Of a stretch of DNA of 64,000 bases, positions 7,681-15,237 are shown in pieces. The DNA comes from a virus. The translations under genes were made by a program, and so were the position numbers. The first letter of the stretch is position 1, and every line of letters starts with the position of its first letter. Location of the stretch: positions 20,756-84,755 of IMG/VR virus record IMGVR_UViG_3300032236_001100. One strand, 5' to 3'. The notes beneath the pieces were generated by a model. It was not told the DNA's origin, did not search any database, and worked only from the letters and a program-made list of their open reading frames with translations.

Positions 7681-8627
7681 AAAGCAGACTCCTCGGGTGC
7701 GTTGTACTTACGGCCCAGGTCGTTCACGGCATCCTTCCAGCTCGCATAAACGCCCAGTGCCGCGCCAAGGTCGAACAGGCTTAACTTCTCGCCTCGGCCA
7801 AGATCAGAGTAATACCCGCTCGCCACACTGAACGATGCGCTCGGGTTGCGATCCTCAGTACGGATCGACTTGCACTTCACGAAGCTCGAAGCGTTCGGGC
7901 TATGTGTCACAACTCGCAGGCCCCACGCTTCAGCCAAAGCCAATTTATCGAGATCTGGGATCGACTGTATGACGGTACGGTGATTGTAAAATCCACCGCT
8001 CTGCACCTTCGGTCCTTCGTACTGCACAATCGGCTTGAATTCCGACTGGACAGGCGGAACCGAGAAGACCTTGTGTTGCAGCCAGATCGGCATTGCAGCC
8101 GCTTCAGCCTGGTCGTCAGGACCAACGATCCAGCGGTAAGGTATGATCTCGCCGTTCACTTCTTTTGTGCTTGGCGGTATCTTTGCCAACCGCCCGTCAC
8201 CCAGCAGTTCGATCAACTCATGCTTGGCTGTCTCGTCCTTCCAGATGATCCGGTACGGGGCATCCCACCACCACTGAAACCACCACTGCTGGCCACCGCG
8301 AGGCGTGGCAACCACCCAAGTTTTCAGGTTGGGCGTTCCCGCGAGGTCAAGCCAGCGATTCCAGATCTTGATGGCGGTTGGCCCATCGAGATCCAGAACG
8401 ATGTGCGAGGCGACTCTACCCATCGGGATCTGGATATTCGTCTGCCTCTCGCCGCAAGGGCCTTCCCTTGCAGCGAGGCTGGCAAACTTGCTGGCCGACT
8501 GGTCGTTATCCCTGTCTTCCTTGAACGGATAGCAGGGATGACCGTGGACAGGGCACGAGGCCAGAGGATTGAATCCCAAGGCTCGAAATCGGTTGGCGGC
8601 ATCAATCGCCGCTTGAGGCAGGTCCAT
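7677..8627 (-). CDS. Primase-polymerase-like protein with zinc-finger-like C-terminus
   Basis: The 316-residue protein has the bifunctional primase/polymerase (archaeo-eukaryotic primase type) N-terminal pattern: ALGFNPLASCPVHGHPCYPFKEDRD, the metal-binding HIVLDLDGP at about residues 75-83, and TWVVATPRGGQQWWFQ at about 103-118, which is equivalent to the TpsGGxHyyf strand. The histidine usual in that strand is Q here. The C-terminal 110 residues (VKCKSIRTEDRNPSASFSV, then LSLFDLGAALG) resemble a CHC2-type primase zinc domain without all its cysteines. It probably primes phage DNA synthesis with the adjacent helicase and clamp. Confidence 0.75.
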   Translation of the reverse strand: MDLPQAAIDAANRFRALGFNPLASCPVHGHPCYPFKEDRDNDQSASKFASLAAREGPCGERQTNIQIPMGRVASHIVLDLDGPTAIKIWNRWLDLAGTPNLKTWVVATPRGGQQWWFQWWWDAPYRIIWKDETAKHELIELLGDGRLAKIPPSTKEVNGEIIPYRWIVGPDDQAEAAAMPIWLQHKVFSVPPVQSEFKPIVQYEGPKVQSGGFYNHRTVIQSIPDLDKLALAEAWGLRVVTHSPNASSFVKCKSIRTEDRNPSASFSVASGYYSDLGRGEKLSLFDLGAALGVYASWKDAVNDLGRKYNAPEESAL

Positions 8628-8642
8628 TGCACTGCCCCCTGG

Positions 8643-9668
8643 TCAAAATGGGATCGTGCTTTCCTGGTGCAGAAGCTCTTCGGCCTTCTCGATGAAACGA
8701 GTCAGAAGTTCAGCGTTAGCTTCACGCTGGATATCGGGAATGCTCTGGCCAACCATCCTGCCGATCTCGTCCATCGTTTCCAGGCAGGCAGCGTTATCTA
8801 GAGGCTGGTTGCGAGTCTCGATGATTTTGGCCACGATCTTGCGAACACGGTCTCGCTGCGCCTTAATTGCGAAGTCGCCAGCCGCAGCAACGACCGGCGT
8901 GGAGATCACAGCAGGAGCAGGCTGCTCCGCAGGCGAAGAATTGCCGGTGAACTCATCCAGCTTTTGAACGCAGATGGCGACCATCTCTGCGGTCTGGCCT
9001 TCGTCCCACTCTGACCACTTCGGGGGGAAACCCAAGATCTTGCCCTGCGTACCCACATACTTGAGCAGGTCGCAACCGAACTTGGCGTCCATTTCCTTGG
9101 CCCAGTAAAACAATGCGCCGCCCTTGGCAGGCAGGCGACCATACTGAGCATGAGGCCCTGAATTGGATGGAGTTGGGCCAGCAGGTCGAGGTTGAGCCTG
9201 GGGCTGTGCCTGGTAGCCACCGTTGGACTGCTGCTGAGGCTGACGAGGTGGTTCCTGGTGAGATGCACCGGGCGCATCAGTTCCAGCTTCATAGTCCACC
9301 ACGCCAACATCATAGAGATGCCTGCCCATACCTGTGGCATGAGAAACCGCTCGCTTGAAAGCGTCGGTCACGCCACCTTTGAATTCGGCTACCTGGGTAT
9401 ACTGGCCCGCGCCACTCTTGGTGATGATGCTGCCATCATCCATCTTCATGCTGAACTTGCAGATCACGCCATTGTTGTGGACCTCGTAGTCAGTCCACCA
9501 ATTTTCAGGGCCAAGAACCAAATCCAGGCGATTCTCGTAGCACCTCGCATCGACGTATGCAGCATCACCTGCCCGTTGGCCCTTGCCGAACAAGGGCTTG
9601 TACTTGATCTGCTCTGCGGAAAATGGCTCGCTCAGTGCCTGAAACAGTTTTTCGTACTTTGTGGCCAT
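8643..9668 (-). CDS. Rad52/Rad22-family single-strand annealing protein
   Basis: The first ~140 residues follow the Rad52-family phage recombinase pattern: LSEPFSAEQIKYKP, AAYVDARCYENRLDLVLGPENWWTDYEV, a GxGQYTQVAEFKGGVTDAFKRAVSHATGMGRHLYDVG block. Family members form rings that anneal complementary single strands. A glutamine/proline-rich linker follows, and a second C-terminal region (about residues 195-341) may bind partners or SSB. The start is the ATG at 9668, preceded by AGGAG. An operator-like site lies in the upstream gap. It is the second gene of the leftward early unit. Confidence 0.88.
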   Translation of the reverse strand: MATKYEKLFQALSEPFSAEQIKYKPLFGKGQRAGDAAYVDARCYENRLDLVLGPENWWTDYEVHNNGVICKFSMKMDDGSIITKSGAGQYTQVAEFKGGVTDAFKRAVSHATGMGRHLYDVGVVDYEAGTDAPGASHQEPPRQPQQQSNGGYQAQPQAQPRPAGPTPSNSGPHAQYGRLPAKGGALFYWAKEMDAKFGCDLLKYVGTQGKILGFPPKWSEWDEGQTAEMVAICVQKLDEFTGNSSPAEQPAPAVISTPVVAAAGDFAIKAQRDRVRKIVAKIIETRNQPLDNAACLETMDEIGRMVGQSIPDIQREANAELLTRFIEKAEELLHQESTIPF

Positions 9669-9729
9669 GCTCGCTCCTGTTGTGTTTGAGCAACTCATTA
9701 TTCAAACGAACACTATTGCAACTATGAAA

Positions 9730-9745
9730 ACGATGGCGTTAACTT
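9730..9745. promoter_or_regulatory. Repressor-type operator, copy B
   Basis: ACGATGGCGTTAACTT matches AAGTTRACGTYAACTT at about 13 of 16 positions. It lies in the 75-bp gap between the HTH gene and the Rad52 start, touching the HTH stop codon. A weak -10-like AATAAT is nearby on the minus strand. Confidence 0.4.
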
Positions 9746-9974
9746 ACTGGTGAGTTGCCAGAGAGTTAACTGGCGATAGAGTTGAACTAGAGCGACTGGA
9801 AGGAGGTGCCAGCACGACTCTCAACTCTTCAATGGCGTCTTCCGCGAGGAACTTCACGGTTCCGTAGTCCTCGTGTGGAATCTGCCTGGAAAACACAAGA
9901 AGGCCGATCAGCCTTCGATCAACGCCAAGAACCTTGGCCACCTGACCAAAAGTCCGTTTCTGATTGTCTCCCAT
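9744..9974 (-). CDS. Small HTH protein, excisionase or Cro-like
   Basis: This 76-residue protein starts at the ATG at 9972-9974 (MGDNQKRTFGQ). TFGQVAKVLGVDRRLIGLLVFSRQIPHEDYGTVKFLAEDAIEEL is a MerR/excisionase-type helix-turn-helix plus wing, with a short polar tail. It is the first gene leftward from the divergent operator region, opposite the repressor. That position is typical of cro or xis. It could antagonise the repressor or direct integrase toward excision; the sequence does not decide between the two. Confidence 0.7.
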   Translation of the reverse strand: MGDNQKRTFGQVAKVLGVDRRLIGLLVFSRQIPHEDYGTVKFLAEDAIEELRVVLAPPSSRSSSTLSPVNSLATHQ

Positions 9975-10077
9975 GATATTGCCCCAGTGAGTGTCAGTTG
10001 CCGTTAACTTGACATCAACATTGTGGCAACGATTTGGCATCGTGTCAAGCTGACCCACAAACTGAGAGGAGAGTCCG
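9975..10077. promoter_or_regulatory. Divergent early/repressor control region
   Basis: This is the gap between the leftward HTH gene and the rightward repressor gene. A minus-strand promoter is visible: TTGACA, 17 bp, CACAAT, with +1 near 10015. The operator CAGTTGCCGTTAACTT (9995-10010) lies just past +1. A plus-strand TTGACA (10009-10014) faces the other way and forms a CTTGACA/TGTCAAG inverted repeat with the first, suggesting overlapping divergent promoters. The layout fits a classic lysogeny switch. Confidence 0.65.
9995..10010. promoter_or_regulatory. Repressor-type operator, copy C
   Basis: CAGTTGCCGTTAACTT lies between the divergent HTH gene and repressor gene. Binding here would block the leftward early promoter close to its start point. 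Confidence 0.6.
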
Positions 10078-10548
10078 ATGGCATTCGGTGAAGAAAACGA
10101 CTATATGACGGCTTATCGCAACCGAATCCGCGAGGTTGCTCGGGCCTATGTCGAAAACAAAAAAATGAAACAGGTAGACTTTGCGGATGTCACCGGCCTG
10201 GGCAAGGAACGGATCTCCGCGATCCTGGGCGACCGGCCAACCTTCACGATCTCGATCTACGTGCTTGAGCATCTGGCCAAGGGCATGGGGACGACCATTG
10301 ACTGGCTGATCAGTGGACGCTCAATCTACCCGCCACCGAAGACATCAGATAAGGGTGGCGACTTGACTGAACAAGAAGCGGAACTGATCCTTTTGGCCAA
10401 AGCTGTCTCCAGTAACGATCCCGAACCGTCACGGTTAATGACGGCTCGGAATCGAATCCTGGGATTGACAAGTCCGGTTCTCGGCCAGGTGGCTCTTCAG
10501 GAACCTGAGAAGACACGCAACGGAGGAACTGGGCGAAAATCGTCCTGA
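10078..10548 (+). CDS. Cro/CI-type HTH repressor
   Basis: This 156-residue protein has an HTH_3-like domain: RNRIREVARAYVENKKMKQVDFADVTGLGKERISAILGDRPTFTISIYVLEHLAKGMGTTIDWLISG. That is the classic phage repressor helix-turn-helix followed by a helical bundle. The C-terminal 70 residues have no LexA-type peptidase motif, so induction would not be by simple autocleavage. It is transcribed divergently from the early operon and lies beside the integrase region. It is the best candidate for the protein that reads the AAGTTRACGTYAACTT sites. The ATG is preceded by GAGAGGAGAG. Confidence 0.85.
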   Translation: MAFGEENDYMTAYRNRIREVARAYVENKKMKQVDFADVTGLGKERISAILGDRPTFTISIYVLEHLAKGMGTTIDWLISGRSIYPPPKTSDKGGDLTEQEAELILLAKAVSSNDPEPSRLMTARNRILGLTSPVLGQVALQEPEKTRNGGTGRKSS

Positions 10549-10739
10549 CGAGGAACAACCGTCACGTTACTGATGGCGTACTTGCCATCTTCGGTGATCT
10601 TCCAGTTATTCTGATCGCCGGGATCGAAGAGCCGGGCATCCGAGATCGTGAACTCCAGGCACGTCTCCGACGTGATTGGGATTCGGACTCGGTCCCGGCT
10701 TTCGTCTTTCTGTCCACACTGCACAAAGAAGGAGGGCAT
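10497..10739 (-). CDS. Small hypothetical protein (80 aa), convergent with the repressor
   Basis: The likely start is the ATG at 10737-10739 (MPSFFVQCGQKDESRDRVRIPITSETCLEF). The sequence looks beta-rich with a PITSETCLEFTISDARLF segment and no membrane segment. It is not recognised. It overlaps the last 52 bp of the convergent repressor gene, which could let the two genes affect each other by antisense transcription. No good promoter was found upstream. Moderate support only. Confidence 0.5.
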   Translation of the reverse strand: MPSFFVQCGQKDESRDRVRIPITSETCLEFTISDARLFDPGDQNNWKITEDGKYAISNVTVVPRQDDFRPVPPLRVFSGS

Positions 10740-11102
10740 CGCAATCGCCTCTCTCACACGCAAAAAGGTAAGGTTGAGCTTTCAGATTACCGATGTCGTT
10801 CTTAGTGTGCAATGGTATAGATGCGCGATTTATTTTTCTCACCGATAGCAAAAATGGTAAGGGGTGGTAAGGCTAAAATTGGCACAAAGTTGACGTTAAC
10901 ATTAATAGCAACTTACCACGTTAATACTGCCAATAAATAGGTGTACGCAAGAACAATGAAATCCACAATCACTGGTAAATAAATGACTTAGGGATAATTG
11001 TGCTTTTAGAAACTACGATGCGTAGAAAGTGTGTTTGACTCTATAAAATAGATGTTTATGATAATTCTAAAAGTGGTAGGTACCATTTTTAGGAGAACAT
11101 CA
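10740..11102. other. AT-rich region upstream of the integrase, possible attP
   Basis: This 363-bp stretch has no convincing gene. It is noticeably AT-rich and contains operator copy D (10887-10902), two close GGTAAGG repeats near 10858-10871 (a third at 10766), and several TTAATA-type runs. It directly precedes a tyrosine integrase, the usual site of attP with integrase arm sites. No core can be defined without the host junctions. The AGGAG ribosome binding site for the integrase lies at its end. Confidence 0.4.
10887..10902. promoter_or_regulatory. Repressor-type operator, copy D
   Basis: AAGTTGACGTTAACAT matches the AAGTTRACGTYAACTT palindrome at all but one position. It lies in the AT-rich gap between the small leftward gene and the integrase, about 200 bp before the integrase start. 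Confidence 0.6.
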
Positions 11103-12194
11103 ATGCCTCGGCTTACTAAAGGGAAAGTTCCCCTCTTACGGCAGCATTCGAGTGGCCAGTGGACCGTCAGGCTGTCAGGTTTCGACCATTACCTTGGGCA
11201 CGACAAGGAAGCCGCTCAGACGAAGTACGGCGAACTGATCGGCCAGTGGGAGTCACGGGGACGCAAGCCAGTCTTTGAGACCAAGACTGACGGCAAGACC
11301 GTGTCCGAGGTCGCTGACCTCTACCTGGAGCATTGCCGGTCCTATTACGTGAAGCGTGGCAAGGTCACGTCTCAGGTCAAGAACATTGAGCAGGCCCTGG
11401 CGGGAATGGTCGAACTGTACGGCAGTGCCCAGATCGACAGCTTTGGGCCACGCGACATGATTAACGTCATTAACCACTGGATCGAATCAGGAATCGTGCG
11501 CAGGTCAGTTAATGACAGGCATCGGATCATTGCCCAGTTCTTCCGCTGGTGCGGAGTCTGGGGCTACTTGCCGGTGGACGCATGGATGAGAGTCAAGGTC
11601 GTCGAGAGCCAGAAGGAGGGCCGCTCTAAGGCCCCCGACCTGCCGGAGCGCGAGCCGCCTCGGTTGGAGCATGTCCGTGCCGTCCAAGAGATCGTCTGCG
11701 ACCGGGTCTCGGACATGATCGAACTCCAGATGATCACCGGCATGCGGTCCTGTGAGATCTGTGCCATGCGACCGCTGGACATCGACATGTCGGGTGAAAT
11801 CTGGGTCTACACCGTCAGACCGGAATTCAACAAGACGACACACAAAAAAAAGAAACGGGTGGTGATGCTTGGCTCCAAATGCCAGGAGATACTGAAAAAG
11901 TACATCGCCATCCGCAAGCCCGACCAGGAGGTGTTTCGGACCCAGTACAATGGACCTTACACTCCACCGAATTATCGGGGCGTGATCCGGTTCTCGTGCA
12001 TCAAGCTCGGGATACCCATCTGGTTTCCCCACCTGCTGCGTCATCATGCCGCCACGGAGATTCGGGCCAAGTACGGCCTTGACGCTGCCAGGGCCATCCT
12101 GGGCCACTCAGACGTGTTCACCACCATGAACTATGCCAAGCCCAGCCCTGACGCTGAACTGACCAAGAGGGTGGTGAAAGACCGCGAAGGTTGA
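11103..12194 (+). CDS. int: Tyrosine recombinase (phage integrase)
   Basis: This 363-residue protein has the full catalytic set: R215 in MITGMRSCEI, a basic beta-hairpin KKKKR region, H310-xx-R313 in PHLLRHHAATEI, H335 in ILGHSD, and nucleophile Y344 in TTMNYAK. An arm-binding-like N-terminal segment and a SAM-like core-binding domain (about residues 60-165) precede it. It would integrate phage DNA at a host site through a 3'-phosphotyrosine intermediate. ATG at 11103 is preferred because AGGAG lies 9 bp upstream. A likely attP is in the AT-rich gap before it. Confidence 0.93.
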   Translation: MPRLTKGKVPLLRQHSSGQWTVRLSGFDHYLGHDKEAAQTKYGELIGQWESRGRKPVFETKTDGKTVSEVADLYLEHCRSYYVKRGKVTSQVKNIEQALAGMVELYGSAQIDSFGPRDMINVINHWIESGIVRRSVNDRHRIIAQFFRWCGVWGYLPVDAWMRVKVVESQKEGRSKAPDLPEREPPRLEHVRAVQEIVCDRVSDMIELQMITGMRSCEICAMRPLDIDMSGEIWVYTVRPEFNKTTHKKKKRVVMLGSKCQEILKKYIAIRKPDQEVFRTQYNGPYTPPNYRGVIRFSCIKLGIPIWFPHLLRHHAATEIRAKYGLDAARAILGHSDVFTTMNYAKPSPDAELTKRVVKDREG

Positions 12195-12219
12195 CGGTTC
12201 AGCCAGATGCTTCTATCAT
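12191..12219 (+). promoter_or_regulatory. Predicted promoter overlapping the integrase stop
   Basis: TTGACG (12191-12196), exactly 17 bp, TATCAT (12214-12219). The -35 box contains the integrase TGA. It would start a transcript near 12226 that ends at the strong terminator at 12307-12344. Confidence 0.6.
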
Positions 12220-12225
12220 TGATGT

Positions 12226-12344
12226 GAAGCGATTGCTCTTGATCGGAAGAGTCAATCGCACCGAAGCATGGCTCTCGCGTGCGTCGTCCTCTTGTGGGTT
12301 TGGGTCAATAAGAGCCATCTGGTGAAAACCGGGTGGCTCTTATT
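12226..12344 (+). ncRNA. Candidate small RNA of about 119 nt
   Basis: No gene is visible between the integrase stop and 12344, but the stretch has its own promoter and a terminator. The 5' part forms a hairpin: GCGATTG (12229-12235) with CAATCGC (12253-12259), extended by CTCTT/AAGAG with one bulged T and a GATCGG loop. A single-stranded middle follows, then the terminator stem. The size and layout match trans-acting or antisense small RNAs from lysogeny regions. Function is unknown; the integrase or repressor mRNA would be reasonable targets. Confidence 0.5.
12307..12344. terminator. Strong bidirectional terminator
   Basis: AATAAGAGCCA (12307-12317) pairs with TGGCTCTTATT (12334-12344), with U-rich ends on both strands. 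It ends the integrase and small-RNA transcripts and could also stop antisense reading from the right. Confidence 0.85.
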
Positions 12345-12370
12345 GTTTGATGGCCAGGCAATGCTAGAAT
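12343..12370 (+). promoter_or_regulatory. Predicted promoter for the 12413 gene
   Basis: TTGTTT (12343-12348), 16 bp, TAGAAT (12365-12370). The start point would fall inside the perfect palindrome at 12375-12390, which could then act as an operator. Confidence 0.4.
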
Positions 12371-12374
12371 CAAT

Positions 12375-12390
12375 GTCTCCGCGCGGAGAC
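12375..12390. repeat. 16-bp palindrome GTCTCCGCGCGGAGAC, copy 1
   Basis: Perfect palindrome 22 bp before the ATG at 12413, placed over the predicted transcription start. Identical copies are at 20025, 34931, 56137, 59676 and 60009. Confidence 0.9.
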
Positions 12391-12412
12391 TGATCCATAC
12401 TGGAGCCAAACC

Positions 12413-12913
12413 ATGTACTGCCGACCTTGGATTGACTTGAAGCACAAAAAGAATGGCTACTTCGTGATCCGCGAGGACAACAACGAAGGCGGCAAGAACG
12501 AGGTCATTGCCAAGTACGGACTGGACGAGTACCAGGCTGCACGCGAACGGGCAATTCATGAGACCGAGGAACACAAGAGCCAGTTGACAGAGACTCGCCG
12601 TGATGGCGAAGGCGAGGTCATCTATACCAGCTCGCACGTCAACCAGATGCTTCAGATTGGCAAAGATATCGCAGCCGATTTCTGTCAGCTGTTACTGGAC
12701 GAGAATCGGCTGCCGGTGAAGAAGTGGATTCCTGTGTTCGACGAGGCTTGGAAGGGCATTCCTGAATGCTACAGGCCACACTTGCATCTGCTCGGCCTGG
12801 AGGAAGGGACTCAGGACTGGCATCACATCGAGTACGGTGGTGCCGCTCATGCGATCACGATCTTGAGTCCGATCATGCGTAACCGGCGACCACAGGATTA
12901 TCGCGAGCAGTGA
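12413..12913 (+). CDS. Hypothetical protein (166 aa)
   Basis: Not recognised. The protein is soluble and acidic, rich in E and H, with a helical middle (SSHVNQMLQIGKDIAADFCQLLLDEN). The ATG at 12413 is the only reasonable start and follows a promoter and palindrome. It is the only rightward gene between the small RNA and the leftward genes starting at 13234, and it lies in the lysogeny region. It may be expressed from the prophage, but nothing in the sequence shows a function. Confidence 0.65.
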   Translation: MYCRPWIDLKHKKNGYFVIREDNNEGGKNEVIAKYGLDEYQAARERAIHETEEHKSQLTETRRDGEGEVIYTSSHVNQMLQIGKDIAADFCQLLLDENRLPVKKWIPVFDEAWKGIPECYRPHLHLLGLEEGTQDWHHIEYGGAAHAITILSPIMRNRRPQDYREQ

Positions 12914-12931
12914 CTGGTCGCTGACCGCCAG

Positions 12932-13234
12932 TCAAAACTCTTCTCTTGACTCGACCTTGCATCTTGGCTCAAGCGATAAGCTGACCTTGCGAACGCCAAC
13001 GATCTTGTCGCCCACCCACAAGGTGAAAGTCAGAGGCCACTCACGCAATAATGTGGTCGGGCGGCTTGACCTGTAGAAATCAGCAGCGATCTCTTCTGCT
13101 GCGTAGTCGATGCTCTGGGGATCGTTGATGTCGATGCCGCTCAGGCAAACATAGCGTCTTGCTGAGATGTTCCTATCCAGCTCCTTGACCCCGTAGATCA
13201 CAGGGCATGGAAGCATCTCCTTGGGTATATCCAC
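12932..13234 (-). CDS. Hypothetical protein (100 aa)
   Basis: Not recognised. It starts at a GTG 3 nt after the stop of the upstream gene, supporting membership of the leftward accessory operon. The middle (ISARRYVCLSGIDINDPQSIDYAAEEIAADFY) and end (WPLTFTLWVGDKIVGVRKVSL) look like alternating strand and helix in a small alpha/beta protein. It converges on the 12413 gene, with 18 bp between their stops. Confidence 0.6.
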   Translation of the reverse strand: MDIPKEMLPCPVIYGVKELDRNISARRYVCLSGIDINDPQSIDYAAEEIAADFYRSSRPTTLLREWPLTFTLWVGDKIVGVRKVSLSLEPRCKVESREEF

Positions 13235-13237
13235 GAG

Positions 13238-13759
13238 TCATTCCTTCTCTGGTTGTTCAGTCAGCCGGTCGTAAGCTGATTTCCACATGCGAACCCTGGC
13301 GACAGCCTCAAGCAGATCGGTCGTACCGAGAGCTTCTTCGATCTCCTGAGCGAACCGCACACGAGATGGCCGATGGTCAGCCATCTCATCAGTGGGTGCC
13401 ACTTCAATGCGTGGCTCTTGGCTTTGAATAAAAGGATCGTCAAACGAACGTCCTGAACCACCTTCAGGATGGTCCGTGTAGCACAGTACTTGTCTTGTTG
13501 CCTGATGCATGTCCCAGGCCACCCAGGCGTGAGAATGCATTTTGGTATGGCTGTTGTGTCCAGCTAACTCGGAGAACCTTCTACCAATCGCTCGCAACTC
13601 TTCATTCATCTGATGCTTAGCATCGCCCTTGATCTGAGTGTTGTCGATAGCATCTTCGAGAGCGATGGCGAACTGACCCATGTGCGAACGAGCCAACGTG
13701 TGCAAGGCCGCGCTGATCACGCCTAGCTGAGTTTTGTTGCAGATGATCTTGTAGTTCAC
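13238..13759 (-). CDS. Hypothetical protein (173 aa)
   Basis: Not recognised. A long helical N-terminal half (TQLGVISAALHTLARSHMGQFAIALEDAI) contains an H-rich middle (HNSHTKMHSHAWVAWDMH). The GTG start at 13759 lies 9 bp from the stop of the membrane gene upstream. The C-terminal part contains EEALGTTDLLEAVARVRMW. There is no signal peptide. The gene is in the accessory operon. Confidence 0.6.
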   Translation of the reverse strand: MNYKIICNKTQLGVISAALHTLARSHMGQFAIALEDAIDNTQIKGDAKHQMNEELRAIGRRFSELAGHNSHTKMHSHAWVAWDMHQATRQVLCYTDHPEGGSGRSFDDPFIQSQEPRIEVAPTDEMADHRPSRVRFAQEIEEALGTTDLLEAVARVRMWKSAYDRLTEQPEKE

Positions 13760-13768
13760 GTTTATGCC

Positions 13769-13981
13769 TTATAGCCAGGGGCCATTATGATGCACCACAG
13801 GATCTCGCCCGTAATGGTCTTCCAAGCCTGGTTCATAGTCGTAATGCGTGGGCTTGCCCATCTCACTGGCACTACGAGCAAGCAACCAGCCAAGGCCGAT
13901 CAAGCCCAAGCCAGAGACTAACGCAAGCAAAGCTGTTAACGCCGAGATCTGAGTATCGCTCAATCCAATGTAGCCTGGCAT
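13769..13981 (-). CDS. Small single-pass membrane protein (70 aa)
   Basis: One clear hydrophobic helix (ISALTALLALVSGLGLIGLGWLLA, about residues 12-35) is followed by a charged tail ending in YGRDPVVHHNGPWL. Size and shape are compatible with a holin-like or superinfection-exclusion protein, but a single membrane segment is not diagnostic. Its start overlaps the previous gene's stop by about 20 bp, so it is likely co-translated. Confidence 0.65.
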   Translation of the reverse strand: MPGYIGLSDTQISALTALLALVSGLGLIGLGWLLARSASEMGKPTHYDYEPGLEDHYGRDPVVHHNGPWL

Positions 13982-14268
13982 GCTGTCTCCTTGTTAATGG
14001 CTTCGCTCAACTTGGACACTACGCTTGCTGGTAGTCTGGGGCCTTCAAATTTGATGATGTGCTGCACCGCTTCTTGAAGCTGATTGAGTTCAGCGCGGAG
14101 TCGCGTAACCTCTTCATGCCGGTCAATGGCGGCATCGGCCACTTTGGAGCGACCTGCGTCGATAGAAACAATGCCTTGCAGCAAGCTAAGAAAGCTCTCG
14201 CGGTCTAAAGAAAAGTTCGTGCCTTTTGGTGTTTCTTGAACTGTTGCAATCGTGTCTTGGAGATTCAC
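13960..14268 (-). CDS. Coiled-coil hypothetical protein (102 aa)
   Basis: The sequence has a heptad-rich stretch, EEVTRLRAELNQLQEAVQHI, at about residues 50-70. It starts at a GTG. No other motif is recognised. It overlaps the small membrane protein gene by 22 bp, so the two may act together. Confidence 0.6.
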   Translation of the reverse strand: MNLQDTIATVQETPKGTNFSLDRESFLSLLQGIVSIDAGRSKVADAAIDRHEEVTRLRAELNQLQEAVQHIIKFEGPRLPASVVSKLSEAINKETACQATLD

Positions 14269-14324
14269 TCTCTCGCTCCTTGCGGGGGCGGTTGCAGTCC
14301 CGCCCGTCCGAGGTTTTAGTTAAC

Positions 14325-14834
14325 TCAGGCTGTCGGCTGATGAGGGTTAATACTCACCGACACGTTGCTGCCACTGCCAGAGATGCCCAGGTAGCCCGTG
14401 CCGTTAATGGAAGCAAATTCGTTTGTCCCGCCCGTTGTGTTGTAATGCCATCCTGAAGATTCTGTCCATTCAGGCGCATAAGCCGCTTTACCAAAAATCC
14501 ATCCGGCGTCGGTCTGGATCGAAAACGTCGCACTCTTGCCGGTGACGTTCAAGTAAATGGTGGAGTCGGGATGCGAGGCACCAAACACAGTGACTGTGCC
14601 CTTCGCCGTGATCAGGGTGGAGTCGCCGTCCACAAATGACGTGCCAGACATCGAGCCTTTGACGATGTCGCCGGTCCCCCAAAACTTTGTCCACTGATGT
14701 GGAGGAGTCTGGACAGCACTATGATGCACATGAGCAGCAACCGGCTTGTGATGGGCCACCGGACCATGTCCCAGTGCGCTCAAGCTGACGATTGAATCAA
14801 GACTCTCGACTGCGGGAGAAAAAGAACGTCGCAT
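14325..14834 (-). CDS. Secreted protein with planctomycete extracellular motif
   Basis: This 169-residue protein starts with MRRSFSPAVESLDSIVSLSA. That matches the short N-terminal motif found on many planctomycete surface proteins (Planc_extracel type: RR.F.P..E.Ld.R.lLs). The rest is a His-rich linker (HHKPVAAHVHHS) followed by a beta-rich domain with TGT/SGS repeats. The motif suggests export by the host's own sorting route. It is the strongest clue that the host is a planctomycete. The function could be cell-surface modification or superinfection control; neither is shown by the sequence. Confidence 0.7.
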   Translation of the reverse strand: MRRSFSPAVESLDSIVSLSALGHGPVAHHKPVAAHVHHSAVQTPPHQWTKFWGTGDIVKGSMSGTSFVDGDSTLITAKGTVTVFGASHPDSTIYLNVTGKSATFSIQTDAGWIFGKAAYAPEWTESSGWHYNTTGGTNEFASINGTGYLGISGSGSNVSVSINPHQPTA

Positions 14835-14931
14835 TGGTAAATTCCTCTCGATAGGGTGATTGGTCAGAATCATCAGATTTGCATGGATGCAGGCGGCTTC
14901 GTCTGCCGCCGCATTAAAGATCAGCTAGCGA

Positions 14932-15204
14932 TCACTCAGCATCGTCTGCGTCATACGCAAACAGATCGTCAGTGATTGCCACGGAAGCATCAGGCCGAAC
15001 GATAGCGGACACATCAGCGAAGTTGATGAGGCCGCTCTTCGTTTCAAGCCACTTGCAGACTTGACCGTCTTCAGCTGACACGATGATCGAGCCCTGCTCG
15101 TCAACGCGAAGTTCCTCGGCAATCGTAACTCCAGATTGCATGATAAACAGGAACTTTTCCAGCTTGTACTCGGTCTCAGTCTTCTTCTCTTCGTCTTGTG
15201 CCAT
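14932..15204 (-). CDS. Hypothetical protein (90 aa)
   Basis: Not recognised. A short acidic protein with a beta-rich middle (LFIMQSGVTIAEELRVDEQGSIIVSAEDGQVCKWLETKSGL). The ATG start follows AGGAGG with good spacing, one of the clearer ribosome binding sites here. It is directly downstream of the Gp157-like gene. Confidence 0.65.
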   Translation of the reverse strand: MAQDEEKKTETEYKLEKFLFIMQSGVTIAEELRVDEQGSIIVSAEDGQVCKWLETKSGLINFADVSAIVRPDASVAITDDLFAYDADDAE

Positions 15205-15237
15205 TTAGCACCTCCTGCACTGATATAGCGAGGATTC

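Noticed and set aside
11103-12194. Transposase rather than integrase
   Set aside because: R, HxxR, H and Y catalytic residues are in the order and spacing of tyrosine recombinases; no terminal inverted repeats flank the gene.
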